Translations under genes and position numbers: made by a program | Shown here: piece by piece, positions 52,123 through 60,709 of the stretch | Layout of the letters: the number at the start of each line of letters is the position of its first letter | How positions within the stretch are numbered: the stretch's first letter is position 1 | NCBI GenBank assembly: GCA_019635695.1 | Contig: JAHBYZ010000014.1 | Span: forward strand, 1 to 64,000 | DNA length: 64,000 nucleotides | Source of the DNA: Rhizobiaceae bacterium | GTDB taxonomy: Bacteria; Pseudomonadota; Alphaproteobacteria; Rhizobiales; Rhizobiaceae | Direction: 5' to 3' | Notes under the pieces: model-generated | Database searches by the model: none | What the model saw: the letters and a program-made list of their open reading frames with translations, nothing else | Told to the model about the DNA's origin: nothing

Positions 52123-54171
52123 TTGGCGAAGACGACGACGAAGGCGCCGGCCGATAAGGCGAAGGCCGCCGCCCCGGCGGCAGCGGAAAAGAAGGCCGCC
52201 GCGGCCAAGGCCAAGCCGGCGTCCAGGGCAAAGGCTGCCGTGGTCGCGCCGCCGCCGCCCGCCGCCAAGGTGAAGAGGGCCGCTGCCAAGGCAAAGCCGG
52301 CTGCGGCGACCAAGCCTGTCGCCGCCGCCGCGACGGCAGCTCCCAAGGCGCCGAAGACGTCCGCCTCGACCGCCGCCAAAGCGTCGGCCAAGTCGGCTGT
52401 GAAGGCAAACGCGACCTCAGCCGCCAGCCTGGCCGGGAAACCGGCAAAAACTTCCGCCGCCGAGCCGGTTCCGGCAGCGAAGGAAGCACCGAAGGCGGCA
52501 GCCAAGGGCGACGCCAAGCCGTGGTTTGCCAGCTACCCGCCCGGCATCGCAACGTCCATCGGCGAGATCACCGACAAGTCCATCGGCGACCTGCTGGTGG
52601 CGTCGTGCCGCAAATACGCCGACCGCACCGCCTTCACCTCCATGGGCAAGGGCATGACCTTCCGCGAGCTCGAGGAGAAGTCGCGCGCGCTTGCCGGTTA
52701 TCTGCAGTCGCGGGGCTTGAAGAAAGGCGCGCGCGTCGCGCTGATGATGCCCAACGTGCTGCAGTACCCGGTGGCGCTGATGGCCGTGCTGCGCGCCGGC
52801 TACACGGTGGTCAACGTCAACCCTCTCTATACCCCGCGCGAACTGGAGCACCAGCTCAAGGATTCCGGCGCCGAGGCTATCGTCATCCTCGAGAATTTCG
52901 CCAGCACCCTCCAGCAGGTGGTGGCGCGCACAAGCGTCAAGACCGTGATCGTCGCCGCGATGGGCGACCTGCTCGGTCTCAAGGGCTTCGTCGTCAATCT
53001 CGTCGTGCGCCGAGTGAAGAAGATGGTGCCGGCATGGTCGCTGCCCGGGCACGTCTCGTTCAACCATGCACTGTCCGAAGGCGCGGGCAAGACCTTCCGG
53101 CCGGGCGACGTCGGCCATGACGACATCGCCTTCCTGCAATATACCGGCGGCACGACGGGCGTGGCCAAGGGCGCCATGCTGACGCATCGCAACGTGCTCG
53201 CCAACGTGGCGCAGAACGCGATCTGGGTGGAAGGCGCATTCATCGGCAGGAAGCGGCCGGAGCGGCTCACCTATGTCTGCGCGCTGCCGCTCTATCACAT
53301 CTATGCGCTGACCGTGAACGCGATCATGGGCATGCAGCAGGGCGCGAACAACATCCTGATCGCCAACCCGCGCGACATCCCGGCCTTCGTCGGCGAGTTG
53401 AAGAAGCACGAGGTCCACATTTTCCCGGGTCTCAACACGCTGTTCAACGCGTTGCTCAACAATGCCGAGTTCCAGAAGCTCGACTTCAAGAATCTCTTCC
53501 TGACCTTCGGCGGCGGCATGGCAGTGCAGAGCGCGGTGGCCGAGCGTTGGAAGAAGCTCACCGGCAATGTCATCGCCGAGGGCTACGGCCTGTCGGAGAC
53601 GTCGCCGGTGGCGACCGCCAACCGCTTCGACGGCAAGGAGTTCACCGGCACCATCGGCCTGCCGATGCCTTCGACCGAGATCGAGATCCGCGACGACGAC
53701 GGCAAGGCGGTCAAGCAGGGCGAGGTCGGCGAAATCTGCATCCGCGGGCCTCAGGTCATGGCCGGCTACTGGAACCGTCCCGACGAGACGGCCAAGGTGA
53801 TGACCAGGGACGGTTTCTTCAAGTCCGGCGACATGGGCTTCATGGACAAGAACGGCTATGTGAAAATCGTCGACCGCAAGAAGGACATGATCCTCGTCTC
53901 CGGCTTCAACGTCTATCCGAACGAGATCGAGGACGTCGTGGCGCAGCACCCGAAGGTGCTGGAGGTCGCGGCGATTGGCGTGCCGGACGAAAAGTCGGGT
54001 GAGGTGCCGAAGCTCTTCATCGTCAAGCGCGATCCGAGCCTGACGGCGGAGGAAGTGATCGACTTCACCAGGGACAAGCTGACCGCCTACAAGCGGCCCA
54101 AGCATATCGAGTTCCGGACCGAACTGCCGAAGACCAATGTCGGCAAGATCCTGCGCCGCGAACTGAGATAG
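52123..54171 (+). CDS. Long-chain acyl-CoA synthetase (FadD-like) with histone-H1-like N-terminal extension
   Basis: An AMP-forming ligase that activates fatty or aryl acids to CoA thioesters. The product is 682 residues: a 133-residue Ala/Lys/Pro-rich extension, then a normal-length ligase (about 134-680). Ligase motifs are YTGGTTGVAKGAMLTHRN, GYGLSETSPVATANRF, the hinge region VDRKKDMILVSGFNVYPNEI and the catalytic Lys in PKTNVGKILRREL. The extension (AAPAAAEKKAAAAKAKPASR and similar) has very few acidic residues and resembles bacterial H1-like or PhaF-type tails that bind DNA or polymer granules. TTG 52123 is backed by GGGGAGG 6 bases upstream, so the tail is probably translated. Confidence 0.9.
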   Translation: MAKTTTKAPADKAKAAAPAAAEKKAAAAKAKPASRAKAAVVAPPPPAAKVKRAAAKAKPAAATKPVAAAATAAPKAPKTSASTAAKASAKSAVKANATSAASLAGKPAKTSAAEPVPAAKEAPKAAAKGDAKPWFASYPPGIATSIGEITDKSIGDLLVASCRKYADRTAFTSMGKGMTFRELEEKSRALAGYLQSRGLKKGARVALMMPNVLQYPVALMAVLRAGYTVVNVNPLYTPRELEHQLKDSGAEAIVILENFASTLQQVVARTSVKTVIVAAMGDLLGLKGFVVNLVVRRVKKMVPAWSLPGHVSFNHALSEGAGKTFRPGDVGHDDIAFLQYTGGTTGVAKGAMLTHRNVLANVAQNAIWVEGAFIGRKRPERLTYVCALPLYHIYALTVNAIMGMQQGANNILIANPRDIPAFVGELKKHEVHIFPGLNTLFNALLNNAEFQKLDFKNLFLTFGGGMAVQSAVAERWKKLTGNVIAEGYGLSETSPVATANRFDGKEFTGTIGLPMPSTEIEIRDDDGKAVKQGEVGEICIRGPQVMAGYWNRPDETAKVMTRDGFFKSGDMGFMDKNGYVKIVDRKKDMILVSGFNVYPNEIEDVVAQHPKVLEVAAIGVPDEKSGEVPKLFIVKRDPSLTAEEVIDFTRDKLTAYKRPKHIEFRTELPKTNVGKILRRELR

Positions 54172-54217
54172 CGGCTTCGATTTTCATCGGTCGCTAGCGG
54201 CTTCCAGGCAAGTGAAC

Positions 54218-54240
54218 GCGGGCCTCCATCGGAGGCCCGC
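54218..54240 (+). terminator. Hairpin after the acyl-CoA synthetase gene
   Basis: GCGGGCCTCC and GGAGGCCCGC form a 10-base-pair stem with loop ATC, 47 bases after the ligase stop. The tail ATCGTTTGATG is only partly U-rich, so this is a moderate terminator. Confidence 0.65.
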
Positions 54241-54544
54241 ATCGTTTGATGCGACTTGTATGCTCAAGGCCTGACGAGTGCGTGGTCATCGTGTGTCCGT
54301 CATGGACGGCGCGGCCAAGCAACGGTCGCGCGTGGACGGATCGGGTGGGTCTCCACTCGCGGTGCGTCGCTTCCTTGAAGCTCTGGCGCGCTCCTTGTTG
54401 AGAGCGATCTGTCGTCGGTGACTGCCATCCGTGCTTTTCAAATGAGCCCATTGCGGTGCGGATCCCGCACCGACACGTTCGCAATCCGGATCCCGCCTAT
54501 TCCCCTCTTCGGACAGCCATGCGGCAGCCCAAGACTTACCGCAC
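54241..54544. other. Non-coding stretch with a palindrome
   Basis: About 300 bases between a terminator and the aroE-like promoter in which I recognise no gene. Short open frames (for instance 39 codons from 54302) lack a ribosome site and a family. It contains a palindrome GGTGCGG, ATC, CCGCACC at 54455-54471, and its core CGGATCCCG recurs at 54487-54495. It could hold a small RNA or the remnant of a gene; neither can be shown. Confidence 0.4.
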
Positions 54545-54576
54545 TTGACTGAATTAACCAGATAGTTCAAATGAAC
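54545..54576 (+). promoter_or_regulatory. Promoter and overlapping palindromic operator of the aroE-TRAP operon
   Basis: TTGACT (54545-54550) and TCAAAT (54567-54572) are 16 bases apart. The perfect palindrome GTTCA, AA, TGAAC at 54565-54576 covers the -10 region. This is a likely repressor site of the GntR or IclR kind; no such regulator gene is in the window. Confidence 0.5.
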
Positions 54577-54649
54577 GGTAGGTGGACGTTTCGACGTTCA
54601 CGCGCGGGAGGAACGGCGACGCAGATCGCGAAGCCGGCGCGGAGGGGAA

Positions 54650-55573
54650 TTGGACGCTCTGGCTGCGAAGGCGGTTCGAACGGACGGCGACGCCGCTGGC
54701 AGGCGCGCGGTGCTGGTCGGTCTCATCGGCCAAGGCATCCGGCTTTCGCGTACACCGTTGATGCATGAAAGCGAGGGGCGGGCGCAGGGACTTCCCTATA
54801 TCTACCGCCTGCTCGACACCGACTGCATGGGCGATCCGCCGCCGTCGCTGGATGAACTTGTCCGCTCCGCCGAGCGGTTTGGCTTCTGTGGCTTCAACGT
54901 CACCTTCCCGTACAAGCAGGAAATCCTGCCGCTTCTCGACGAGCTTTCGCCGACAGCCCGCGACCTCGGTTCGGTCAACACAGTGGTTCTGAGGGACGGG
55001 CGCCGGGTCGGCCACAACACCGACATGTGGGGCTTTCGCGAGAGCTTCCGAACCGGCATGTCGGGCGCTGCGCGCGACAGCGTGCTGCTGCTCGGAGCCG
55101 GCGGAGCGGGGGTCGCAGTCGCCTTTGCACTGCTGGAAATCGGCGCCGGGCGACTGCTGGTGCATGACGTCGACAAGGTCCGTGCCGATGCGCTTGTGGC
55201 GCGCTTGACGGCGCGGTTCGGAGGTGGCCGGGCCGAACTTGCAGGCGACGTCGCACGCGCTGTGCGACGGGCCGACGGCATCGTCAACGCCACGCCCGTG
55301 GGTATGTCCAAATCGCCCGGCATTCCGCTTCCGGCGACGCTGTTGCGTGCCACGCACTGGGTTGCAGACATCGTCTACGTCCCGCTCGAAACGGAATTGC
55401 TGAGCCGGGCGCGCGAGGTGGGCTGCCGCACGCTCTCGGGCGAGGGGATGGCGGTCCATCAGGCGGTCCGCGCATTCGAGCACTTCACCGGCATCGCGCC
55501 GGACGCAGATCGTATGAAGGCGACCTTCGCGGCCTTCGACGGGAGACCGGCGCACGCCGGGGGCGGCAGCTAG
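54650..55573 (+). CDS. Shikimate/quinate dehydrogenase family protein (AroE-like)
   Basis: An NAD(P)-dependent dehydrogenase of the AroE/YdiB family, 307 residues. Catalytic Lys and Asp are present in NVTFPYKQE (about residue 88) and GHNTDMWGF (about 124), the nucleotide loop is GAGGAGVAVAF, and the substrate Gln is in GMAVHQAVRAFEHFTG. NTDMWG replaces the usual NTDGxG of biosynthetic AroE. Being the first gene of a TRAP transporter operon, it is probably catabolic, acting on quinate, shikimate or a similar hydroxy acid. TTG 54650 has GGAGG four bases upstream. A main aroE for aromatic synthesis presumably lies elsewhere. Confidence 0.88.
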   Translation: MDALAAKAVRTDGDAAGRRAVLVGLIGQGIRLSRTPLMHESEGRAQGLPYIYRLLDTDCMGDPPPSLDELVRSAERFGFCGFNVTFPYKQEILPLLDELSPTARDLGSVNTVVLRDGRRVGHNTDMWGFRESFRTGMSGAARDSVLLLGAGGAGVAVAFALLEIGAGRLLVHDVDKVRADALVARLTARFGGGRAELAGDVARAVRRADGIVNATPVGMSKSPGIPLPATLLRATHWVADIVYVPLETELLSRAREVGCRTLSGEGMAVHQAVRAFEHFTGIAPDADRMKATFAAFDGRPAHAGGGS

Positions 55574-55619
55574 TCGGCCGTATCAATTTTCGAGCGCAGG
55601 AACCTAGGGAGGAAACCAA

Positions 55620-56600
55620 ATGCGTTCACTGGCAAGGCAACTGATGATGGGGGCAGCCGCTGTCGCGGTGACGTGCTCGGCAGCGCTCGCTCAGAGCAAG
55701 GTCGAGATCGTCTATTCGGACACGGTCCCCGAAACCGACATCCGCACCACGATTCTGCGCAAGGAGTTCGGCGAGTGCCTGGGCGGCGAGTTCGATTTCA
55801 AGTCGTACCACGGCGCGACCCTCTTCAAGCAGGGCACGGAACTGACCGCGATGCAGCGCGGCAACCTCGATATGGCCAACCTCGCCGTGTTCGACTTCTA
55901 CAACCAGGTGCCGCAGACCGCGATACTGGGAACCGCCTACCTGTACCGCAACTATGAGCACATGCGCGCCGTCACCGGCTCGCCGATCATGGAAGACATG
56001 TGGAGGCAGATCGAGGAGAAGGCGGGCGTCAAGGTGCTCTCCAACCCCTATATCGGCACCCGCCATCTCAACCTGAAGGGCGACAAGAAGATCATGGTGC
56101 CGGCCGACCTCGCCGGCGTGAAGCTGCGCATGCCGGGTGGCGAAGGCTGGCAGTTCGTCGGCGAAGCGCTTGGCGCCAATCCGACGCCGATGGCTTTCAC
56201 CGAGGTCTATACCGGCCTGCAGACCGGCGCGATCGACGCGCAGGACAATCCGCTGCCAGCCGACAAGGCGATGAAGTTCTACGAGGTGACTGACCAGATC
56301 GTCCTCACCGGTCACCTGATCGCCAACAACCAGCACGCCATCTCGATGACGAAGTGGAACAGCCTCACGCCTGCGCAGCAGACCAAGGTCCAGGAATGCG
56401 CCCTGAACTTCCAGGCGAAGCTCGACGAGGAGATCATTCGCCAGGAGGCGGAACTGGTCGAGTTCTTTAAGGGCGAAGGCCTCGACGTCTATGAGCCCAA
56501 CAAGGAGGCGTTCCGAACCCACGTGCTCGAGAAGTACAAGGCCTCGAAATTCTCGGCCGACTGGCCGGAAGGCCTGCTCGACAAGATCAACGCGCTCTGA
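55620..56600 (+). CDS. TRAP transporter periplasmic binding protein (DctP family)
   Basis: The receptor of a TRAP carboxylate importer, 326 residues. A Sec signal (about 1-24, ending AALAQ) is followed by the DctP fold. The conserved substrate-binding region LAGVKLRMPGGEGWQFVGEA and PMAFTEVYTGLQTGAIDAQD holds the Arg that pairs with the ligand carboxylate. GGGAGG precedes ATG 55620 by about 6 bases. It lies 46 bases after the aroE-like gene. A strong hairpin follows before dctQ. An organic acid ligand is certain at family level, identity unknown. Confidence 0.94.
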   Translation: MRSLARQLMMGAAAVAVTCSAALAQSKVEIVYSDTVPETDIRTTILRKEFGECLGGEFDFKSYHGATLFKQGTELTAMQRGNLDMANLAVFDFYNQVPQTAILGTAYLYRNYEHMRAVTGSPIMEDMWRQIEEKAGVKVLSNPYIGTRHLNLKGDKKIMVPADLAGVKLRMPGGEGWQFVGEALGANPTPMAFTEVYTGLQTGAIDAQDNPLPADKAMKFYEVTDQIVLTGHLIANNQHAISMTKWNSLTPAQQTKVQECALNFQAKLDEEIIRQEAELVEFFKGEGLDVYEPNKEAFRTHVLEKYKASKFSADWPEGLLDKINAL

Positions 56601-56613
56601 GCTGAACGCCTGA

Positions 56614-56640
56614 GCCCCCGGCGGGGTGACCGCCGGGGGC
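56614..56640 (+). terminator. Intra-operon hairpin between DctP and DctQ genes
   Basis: GCCCCCGGCGG and CCGCCGGGGGC form a perfect 11-base-pair stem around GGTGA, 13 bases after the receptor stop. No U-tract follows. It probably protects the receptor message and lowers expression of the permease genes. Confidence 0.65.
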
Positions 56641-56660
56641 CCGGGCGCGCGGGGACCACA

Positions 56661-57191
56661 ATGAAATTCTTGCCGGTCATTGGCGCCTGGCTGCGGCGCC
56701 GCGCTGAAGATGTCATCGTTCTGCTACTCGGCAGCATGTTCGCGACGTTCCTCATTCAGATCGTGTTTCGCTACGTGCTCAACCTGCCGCTCGGCTGGAC
56801 GATCGAGTACGTCACCGTCGCGTGGCTGTGGGGTATCCTGTTCGGTTATGCCTTCGTACTCAGGCGTGAAGACATCATCGTCTTCGACCTGCTCTACAAT
56901 GCAGTGCCGGACGGCATGCGCCGGGCGATGGCGGTGGCCGCCAACATGCTCTGCATCGTCATCATGGCCTGGTCGCTGCCCAAGGCCTACGACTACGTGA
57001 CCTTCATGAAGGTCGAACGCACGGCCTTCCTGCAGATGCGTTTCGACCTGCTCTTCGCCATCTATATCCCCTTCGTGCTCTCGATCATCGTTCGCTCGGC
57101 GCTCGACATCTGGCGAGCCCTCACGGGCCGCGAACTCGTGCACGACATGTTCGCCCAGCCGGAAGCCGCGGGGACCGACAAGCATGCTTGA
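56661..57191 (+). CDS. TRAP transporter small permease (DctQ)
   Basis: The small membrane subunit of the TRAP importer, 176 residues, four helices (about 17-38, 48-67, 88-108, 128-148). It has the family pattern FRYVLNLPLGWTIEYVTVAW and LFGYAFVLRREDIIVFDLLY. GGGGA lies 5 bases before ATG 56661. It overlaps the DctM gene by eight bases, so the two permease subunits are made together. Confidence 0.93.
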   Translation: MKFLPVIGAWLRRRAEDVIVLLLGSMFATFLIQIVFRYVLNLPLGWTIEYVTVAWLWGILFGYAFVLRREDIIVFDLLYNAVPDGMRRAMAVAANMLCIVIMAWSLPKAYDYVTFMKVERTAFLQMRFDLLFAIYIPFVLSIIVRSALDIWRALTGRELVHDMFAQPEAAGTDKHA

Positions 57192-58479
57192 TCCGATGAC
57201 GCTTTCCATCGTGGTCATCGTGTTGATGACACTGTTCGGCCTCTCGATCGGCATAGCCATGCTGGCCGGCACCGTCGTCTATCTGGGCATGAAGGGCTTC
57301 GACACCTCGATCGCCGCCGAGACGATGCTGCAGGGCCTGTTCAACTCCTATTCCCTGCTGGCCATACCGCTTTTCATCCTCGCCGCCGACATAATGAACA
57401 CCGGCTCGCTGGCAGAACGGTTGCTGCGCTTCTCGCATGCGCTGGTCGGTCGCTTCAAAGGCGGGCTGGGCTACGTCAACATCGTGTCGTCGATCATCTT
57501 CTCGGGCATGTCGGGTTCGGCGGTGGCCGACGCGGTGGGCATGGGCCGCGTCGAAATCCACATGATGACCAAGGACGGCCACTATCCGAAGAGCTACGCC
57601 GGAGCGCTCACTGCGGCGTCGGCAACCATCGGCCCAATCATCCCGCCGTCGATCCCGCTTGTACTCTACGCGCTCGTCTCCGACGCTTCAGTCGGCTACC
57701 TCTTCGCCGCGGGCATTTTGCCCGGCCTGCTGATGGGGGTGATGCTGCTCGTAATGAACGGTATCGCCGCGCGACGCCGCAATTTCCCGGTCGATAACAC
57801 TGTGCCGGTTTCCGAACTGCCGCGTGCCTTCGTCCAGGCCATACCAGCGCTGATGTTGCCGGTTATCCTGCTTGGCGGCATCTACGGCGGCGTGATGACG
57901 CCCACCGAAGCAGCGGCGGTCGCCGCCGGCTATGCCCTGCTGATCTCGGTGGTGCTCTACCGCTCGGTCAGCTTCCGTCAGTTCTACAACACGCTGCTCA
58001 CCAGCGCGCGCTCGACCGCTGCAGTCGGCATTCTTGTCGCCGGCTCCCTGGCCTTCAACTATGTCATCACGCGCGAGAACGTGCCCGACATGCTCGCCGC
58101 CTGGATGGCCCAATTCGAGCTGTCGGCAACGGGTTTCCTGATCGCGATCAACATCCTGTTCCTCATCCTCGGATGCTTCCTCGAGGCCGGGGCCGTCCTG
58201 CTGATCGTGGTGCCTATCTTCATCCCAACCGTGCATGCGCTGGGCATCGACACGGTCCATTTCGGCATCGTCGTGGTGATCAACTCGATGATCGGCCTGC
58301 TCACGCCGCCATACGGCCTGCTGCTCTTCATCGTCGCCAACATCACGCGCGAGCCGCTTGGCGTGCTCGTCAAGGACATCATGCCGTTCATTATCGGCCT
58401 GCTGATCGCCCTGGCGATCGTGACGTTCTGGCCCGACTTCGTGCTCTATGTGCCACGGCTCCTAGGATACCGCGGCTGA
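57184..58479 (+). CDS. TRAP transporter large permease (DctM)
   Basis: The transport subunit, 431 residues, about 11-12 helices, using a Na+ gradient. The conserved DctM blocks are FSGMSGSAVADAVGMGRVEI (about 102-121), SATIGPIIPPSIPLVLYALV (about 145-164), MTPTEAAAVAAGYALLISVV and GLLTPPYGLLLFIVANIT near the C-terminus. ATG 57184 lies inside the end of dctQ. It is followed 13 bases later by the alpha/beta hydrolase gene, which is probably in the same operon. Confidence 0.95.
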   Translation: MLDPMTLSIVVIVLMTLFGLSIGIAMLAGTVVYLGMKGFDTSIAAETMLQGLFNSYSLLAIPLFILAADIMNTGSLAERLLRFSHALVGRFKGGLGYVNIVSSIIFSGMSGSAVADAVGMGRVEIHMMTKDGHYPKSYAGALTAASATIGPIIPPSIPLVLYALVSDASVGYLFAAGILPGLLMGVMLLVMNGIAARRRNFPVDNTVPVSELPRAFVQAIPALMLPVILLGGIYGGVMTPTEAAAVAAGYALLISVVLYRSVSFRQFYNTLLTSARSTAAVGILVAGSLAFNYVITRENVPDMLAAWMAQFELSATGFLIAINILFLILGCFLEAGAVLLIVVPIFIPTVHALGIDTVHFGIVVVINSMIGLLTPPYGLLLFIVANITREPLGVLVKDIMPFIIGLLIALAIVTFWPDFVLYVPRLLGYRG

Positions 58480-58492
58480 GGAAGGAAAATAC

Positions 58493-59422
58493 ATGCTCGA
58501 TCCCGAACTCGAAGGTTTCCTCAAGGTCTGGAACGCCGGATGGAGTGTCCTGCCGGCCGATGCCACGCCGCGCGAACGTCGCGTCCTGTTTGAGTACATC
58601 GCCGCCGATATGGCATTGCCCAGGCCATCTGGCGTACGGACGTCGGCGCGGTTCGTGCCCTGCGAAGGCCGGCTCGTGACGGTGCGGGTGGATCGCTTCG
58701 AGGACGACGGCGCGCAGCCCTGCCTGATCTACATGCATGGCGGCGCCTGGATGCAGGGCAGCCCGATGACGCATGCCGACATCACCATGCGGATTGCCGC
58801 GGCCAATCGGCAGACCGTCATCAGCGTCGACTACGCCCTTTCGCCCGAATGGCCTTTTCCGCAGGCGGTGAACGAGTGCCGCGATGTGGCGAAATGGGTG
58901 CGTGCCAATGCAGCCGCGCTCGATGTGGACACGAGTCGCATCGCGATCGGCGGCGACAGCGCCGGCGCCAATCTGGCCGCGGCCGCCTGCCTTGCGTTGC
59001 GCGGTACGGCGGACCTGCCGATGGCGCAGCTTCTCATCTACCCGTGCGTGCACTTTGAGATGTCGTTTCCCGCTTACAGGGAAAACGCCGATGCGCCGTT
59101 GCTGCAGACCAAGGGCATGCCGGGGGTGAACGCCATGTACGTGCCGAAGGAGACGGACCGGAAGAACCCGCTGGCTGCACCGCTGCATGCCGAAAGCCAT
59201 GCCGGCCTGCCGCCTGCCTTTGTCGCCGTCGCGCAATACGATCCATTGCGCGACGACGGCTATGCCTATGCGGACCAGCTGCGTGCGGCGGGTGTGGCGG
59301 TGGAGGTCGATGACGGCAAGGGCCTCATCCACGGCTATCTGCGGGCGATGGAATATTGCCGCGCTTCGCGCGACAGCCTGGGGCGCATGTGCGCCTGGTT
59401 GGCGAAGCGATACGCAGGCTGA
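58493..59422 (+). CDS. Alpha/beta hydrolase fold-3 esterase (HSL family)
   Basis: A cytoplasmic carboxylesterase-like hydrolase, 309 residues. The oxyanion hole is YMHGGAWMQGS (about 81-91). The nucleophile Ser is in IGGDSAGANLAAA, the Asp in VAQYDPLRDDGYAYADQLR and the His in LIHGYLRAM, the full hormone-sensitive-lipase-type triad. AGGAAGG lies 7-13 bases before ATG 58493. Being coupled to a TRAP importer and an AroE homologue suggests cleavage of an ester or lactone of the imported acid, which is inference. Confidence 0.92.
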   Translation: MLDPELEGFLKVWNAGWSVLPADATPRERRVLFEYIAADMALPRPSGVRTSARFVPCEGRLVTVRVDRFEDDGAQPCLIYMHGGAWMQGSPMTHADITMRIAAANRQTVISVDYALSPEWPFPQAVNECRDVAKWVRANAAALDVDTSRIAIGGDSAGANLAAAACLALRGTADLPMAQLLIYPCVHFEMSFPAYRENADAPLLQTKGMPGVNAMYVPKETDRKNPLAAPLHAESHAGLPPAFVAVAQYDPLRDDGYAYADQLRAAGVAVEVDDGKGLIHGYLRAMEYCRASRDSLGRMCAWLAKRYAG

Positions 59423-59427
59423 CGGGC

Positions 59428-59907
59428 GTGGCGTCGATGCCTGTCGTTCCGGCGCGGCCGGGGCTGGATTTCGTGTTCAGAATTCGGGCCTCTATCGCGC
59501 CGGCGCGAAGCGGCGGACCGGGCCGCAACGGCGAGCGCCTGCATATCGCAATCACCGGTGGGACGGTCGACGGGCCGCGGCTCACCGGCACGATCGCTGC
59601 GGGCGGATCCGACTGGCCGCTGGTCAGGCCCGACGGCAGCTCGGCCATCAGCGCGCGCTACACCATCGTCGCCGCCGACGGCACGCCCGTCTATGTCCGC
59701 AATGACGGGCTGCGGGTCTCGAACCCCGAGGTGACCGCGCGTCTGCGCGCAGGAGATCCCGTCGATCCCTCCGAATTCTACTTCCGCTCTGCACCCGTCT
59801 TCGAGGCGCCGGAGGGCGCGCATGCCTGGCTGAACGAGGCGATATTCGTCGCCAGTCTTTGCCGCGACGCCGATCAGGTGGTCGTTGACGTGTTCCGCGT
59901 CACCTAG
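59428..59907 (+). CDS. DUF3237 family protein
   Basis: A beta-rich protein of about 159 residues, function unknown. The family pattern GERLHIAITGGTVDGPRLTG and YTIVAADGTPVYVRNDGL is clear. The start could be GTG 59428 or ATG 59437; neither has a strong ribosome site and I give the longer one. It begins five bases after the hydrolase stop, so it belongs to the aroE-TRAP-hydrolase operon. DUF3237 genes often accompany catabolic esterases and dehydrogenases, but the activity is unproven. Confidence 0.85.
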   Translation: MASMPVVPARPGLDFVFRIRASIAPARSGGPGRNGERLHIAITGGTVDGPRLTGTIAAGGSDWPLVRPDGSSAISARYTIVAADGTPVYVRNDGLRVSNPEVTARLRAGDPVDPSEFYFRSAPVFEAPEGAHAWLNEAIFVASLCRDADQVVVDVFRVT

Positions 59908-59920
59908 ACGGAAACCGCGT

Positions 59921-60691
59921 TCATTCTCCCGTGAAACTGGGCTTCCGTCTGGCCATGAAGGCGGCAACGCCTTCGGCAGCATCGGCAGAGATGGCGAGCC
60001 GCGATTGCTCCACCGCCTCGCGCGAAAACGCCTCATCGAAGGAGAGCCTGTCCATCTGACGCAGCAGGCGCTTGGCGGCGGCGGCGGCGAGTGGTGCGCC
60101 GGACGCAAGACGCTTGGCCAGCGCCGTCGTCTCGGCGTCGAGCGTGCCGTCCGCGGCGGCCAGATTGGCGAGACCGTGATCAACAGCCTCGGCAGCGGTG
60201 ATCTTGCGGCCCTCCAGGATGGTCTGCAGCGCATGACGGTAGCCCAGCGCGCGCAGGAGCTGCCAGCAGGCGCCGCCGTCCGGCACAAGCCCGATTGCCG
60301 CGAACGCCATGTAGATTGTCGCGTCGGCGTCCATCGTCATCAGGTCGCAGGCCATGGCGATGGCCCCGCCGATGCCTGCCGCCGACCCGTGCACCTGCGC
60401 AATCCAGATCTTCGAGCTGGCGGCGATGCCGGTGAAGATCGGCCGGTATTCCGCGTCAAGAATGAGGTGGACAGGTGCATCGGGCTGCTCGGTCACATCC
60501 GCCCCGGCGCAGAAGCCGCGCCCCGCTCCCGAGAGTATCACGACCCGCGCTGCGTCGCGCCCTTCGACATCGGCCACGGCATCGCGCAGGGCTCGCCGCA
60601 TCTCTGCGTTCAGAGCGTTGAACGCCGCGGGCCTGTTGAGGATGATGCGGGCGATGGCGCCGTCCTGCTCGACATTGACCAGTTTCGACAT
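59921..60691 (-). CDS. Enoyl-CoA hydratase/isomerase family protein (PaaG-like)
   Basis: A crotonase-fold enzyme acting on CoA thioesters, 256 residues. The oxyanion-hole segments are AGRGFCAGADV and VHGSAAGIGGAIAMACDLMT. The region where hydratases carry their catalytic Glu reads FAAIGLVPDGGACWQLLRAL, the PaaG-like pattern with an Asp, so isomerisation is more likely than hydration. It is downstream of an AMACR-like gene on the same strand with 18 bases between, and convergent with DUF3237. Role: probably degradation of a branched or cyclic acyl-CoA (inference). Confidence 0.92.
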   Translation of the reverse strand: MSKLVNVEQDGAIARIILNRPAAFNALNAEMRRALRDAVADVEGRDAARVVILSGAGRGFCAGADVTEQPDAPVHLILDAEYRPIFTGIAASSKIWIAQVHGSAAGIGGAIAMACDLMTMDADATIYMAFAAIGLVPDGGACWQLLRALGYRHALQTILEGRKITAAEAVDHGLANLAAADGTLDAETTALAKRLASGAPLAAAAAKRLLRQMDRLSFDEAFSREAVEQSRLAISADAAEGVAAFMARRKPSFTGE

Positions 60692-60709
60692 GCTGGCGTT
60701 CCGCCCGGG

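Noticed and set aside
54286-54570. Short minus-strand frames in the gap before the aroE-like gene
   Set aside because: No ribosome sites, no families, mixed third-position use, and they run through the likely promoter and palindromes.
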